A stretch of DNA of 64,000 bases from Lacinutrix neustonica. GTDB lineage: Bacteria > Bacteroidota > Bacteroidia > Flavobacteriales > Flavobacteriaceae. The DNA is taken from contig NZ_CP113088.1 of assembly GCF_026625145.1 (NCBI RefSeq), positions 1,839,501 to 1,903,500 on the forward strand. Reading direction: 5' to 3'. The notes beneath the pieces were generated by a model. It worked only from the letters and a program-made list of their open reading frames with translations. It ran no database searches and was not told the origin of the DNA. Position 1 is the first letter of the stretch. Every line of letters starts with the position of its first letter. Below, one piece after another: positions 63,091 through 64,000 of this stretch. Position numbers and translations under genes: made by a program.

Positions 63091-64000
63091 ATGATTAGTA
63101 TCTGTCTTTAATGGGATGTACCCTTTTAAGTAAGTGCTCAGCATTAAATTACCACGGTAATTAATATGTGGATCATTCACAAAATATAACCTCGAATTTA
63201 ATGAGTCTTTGGTTTGAAAAAAGGTCAAAGGGTTTAAGTGTTTTACGTTTCTATAGCCACTTAAATCTTTTGTTGCTTCACTAAAAAAAGGATAGTCATA
63301 TTGTTGAATAGCTGTTTTACTATTAAACATTGCGCCTAGCTTTTTCATGTTTTCATAATAATAATCATTCACTTGTGCTTGATGAGGAATCCATAGTATG
63401 TATACCGGGACATCCGCAGGAACTGCGTCTAAAAAAGCGTTCATATGAACTAGCCAAGACCCATATCGTTTTTTAAAATCTCCTTCTAACCGTATTGTAT
63501 AGTCTAAATAATTCGTGTCGCTTTTTAAAAAACGTTTGGTCCGAATATCATAAAAATCACTAGTAAATTCGTCCATTAATAGTACTGGCAGCCTAATGTC
63601 CTTTTCCACATTGAGAATAGCCAATCGCTGATTCAAATACCCCAAACTCAAGAAATGATCTGAAGCTTCCCAGTATATATTTCTCGGTAAAGGAATAGGC
63701 TTTTAAATTCCATAAATGATTCACATCTATCAGATCATTTCCAACATATACTTGGTATAATATTGCTTTCGGTTTATGTTTCTTTATTTTTTTTTCGCGA
63801 AGGTGTTCACTTGTCTAATCCCAAAACCAGGGACACTAAAGTTTAAAATCGAACAATTTGGAGCATTTTTTCGCAGCATATCTACGTAATTAATCGTTTT
63901 AGATGTGGCTGAGAACGAATCGCCAAATATCATGAGATCTACAGTGCGGTCTTCCAGATCTTTTTCTCTATTTAAGCCGTGATTTTGAGCTTTGTAAAAA
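63082..64000 (-). CDS. SGNH hydrolase, partial at the window edge (interrupted)
   Basis: The gene runs off the right edge. Reading the minus strand from the edge: DLMIFGDSFSATSKTINYV (block I with GDS), NFSVPGFGIRQVNTF (block II), ILYQVYVGNDLIDV (block III), and the C-terminal NDPHINYRGNLMLSTYL (Asp-x-His, block V). The frame is broken at 63682-63687 (TCTCGG for TCTGG, a CCAGA site) and in a run of nine T at 63787-63795, which would need a length change. It is convergent with the preceding SGNH gene. Confidence 0.75.

Noticed and set aside
1000..63700. Programmed frameshifting or widespread pseudogene decay
   Set aside because: Breaks occur in essential genes, share one 5-mer, and have no slippery site or pseudoknot context. 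Genes lacking the motif are intact.

Overview
The window reads as chromosome of a marine-type Flavobacteriaceae bacterium (Bacteroidota). The evidence is an AT-rich genome, TAnnTTTG-type promoter boxes, a complete alternative complex III operon (actABCDEF) next to cytochrome c oxidase genes, a rimP-nusA-infB operon, a DUF2723/GT117 membrane glycosyltransferase, GH92 and FucP-type sugar genes, and weak ribosome binding sites. I do not assign a genus.

Layout. 1-12 kb (minus strand): respiratory operon actABCDEF-coxBA, which should pass electrons from quinol through ACIII to an aa3-type oxidase. 12-17 kb: a SPOR-domain protein and rimP-nusA-infB, with a terminator-like hairpin in the leader. 17-24.6 kb: a universal stress protein, tRNA-Gln with 156-bp tandem repeats carrying pieces of its 3' end, GT117, a polysaccharide deacetylase, a cysteine-less thioredoxin-fold protein and a phosphoesterase. 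24.7-30.6 kb: GH92 alpha-mannosidase, sugar MFS transporter and N4-(beta-N-acetylglucosaminyl)-L-asparaginase, which together suggest N-glycan use. 30.7-36.3 kb: polA, an MltF-like lytic transglycosylase and two tiny paralogous membrane proteins. 36.3-64 kb: a long glycan or surface-polymer island with four B12-binding-type radical SAM proteins, five SAM methyltransferases including an FkbM, six SGNH hydrolases, glycosyltransferases, a flippase, a deacetylase, an O-acyltransferase and a 2OG-Fe(II) oxygenase.

The most striking feature cuts across all regions. Many genes, including indispensable ones such as infB, coxA and actABCF, are broken by +1 or -1 shifts or stops. In 41 places the break lies exactly where the protein requires CCAGA (or TCTGG on the other strand); the copy present is CCGAGA, CCGTGA, CCGTAA, CCGA or a similar form. 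Repairing these sites gives intact proteins of normal length. The genes are therefore almost certainly intact in the cell, and the pattern looks like motif-specific consensus error, probably over a modified CCAGA site. I annotate such genes as single CDSs and give the break positions.

The best candidate for an undescribed biological system is the tightly packed seven-gene operon at 36.4-43.8 kb (nucleotidyltransferase fold, two radical SAM/B12 proteins, three methyltransferases, SGNH hydrolase), with a related module at 57.8-63.1 kb.
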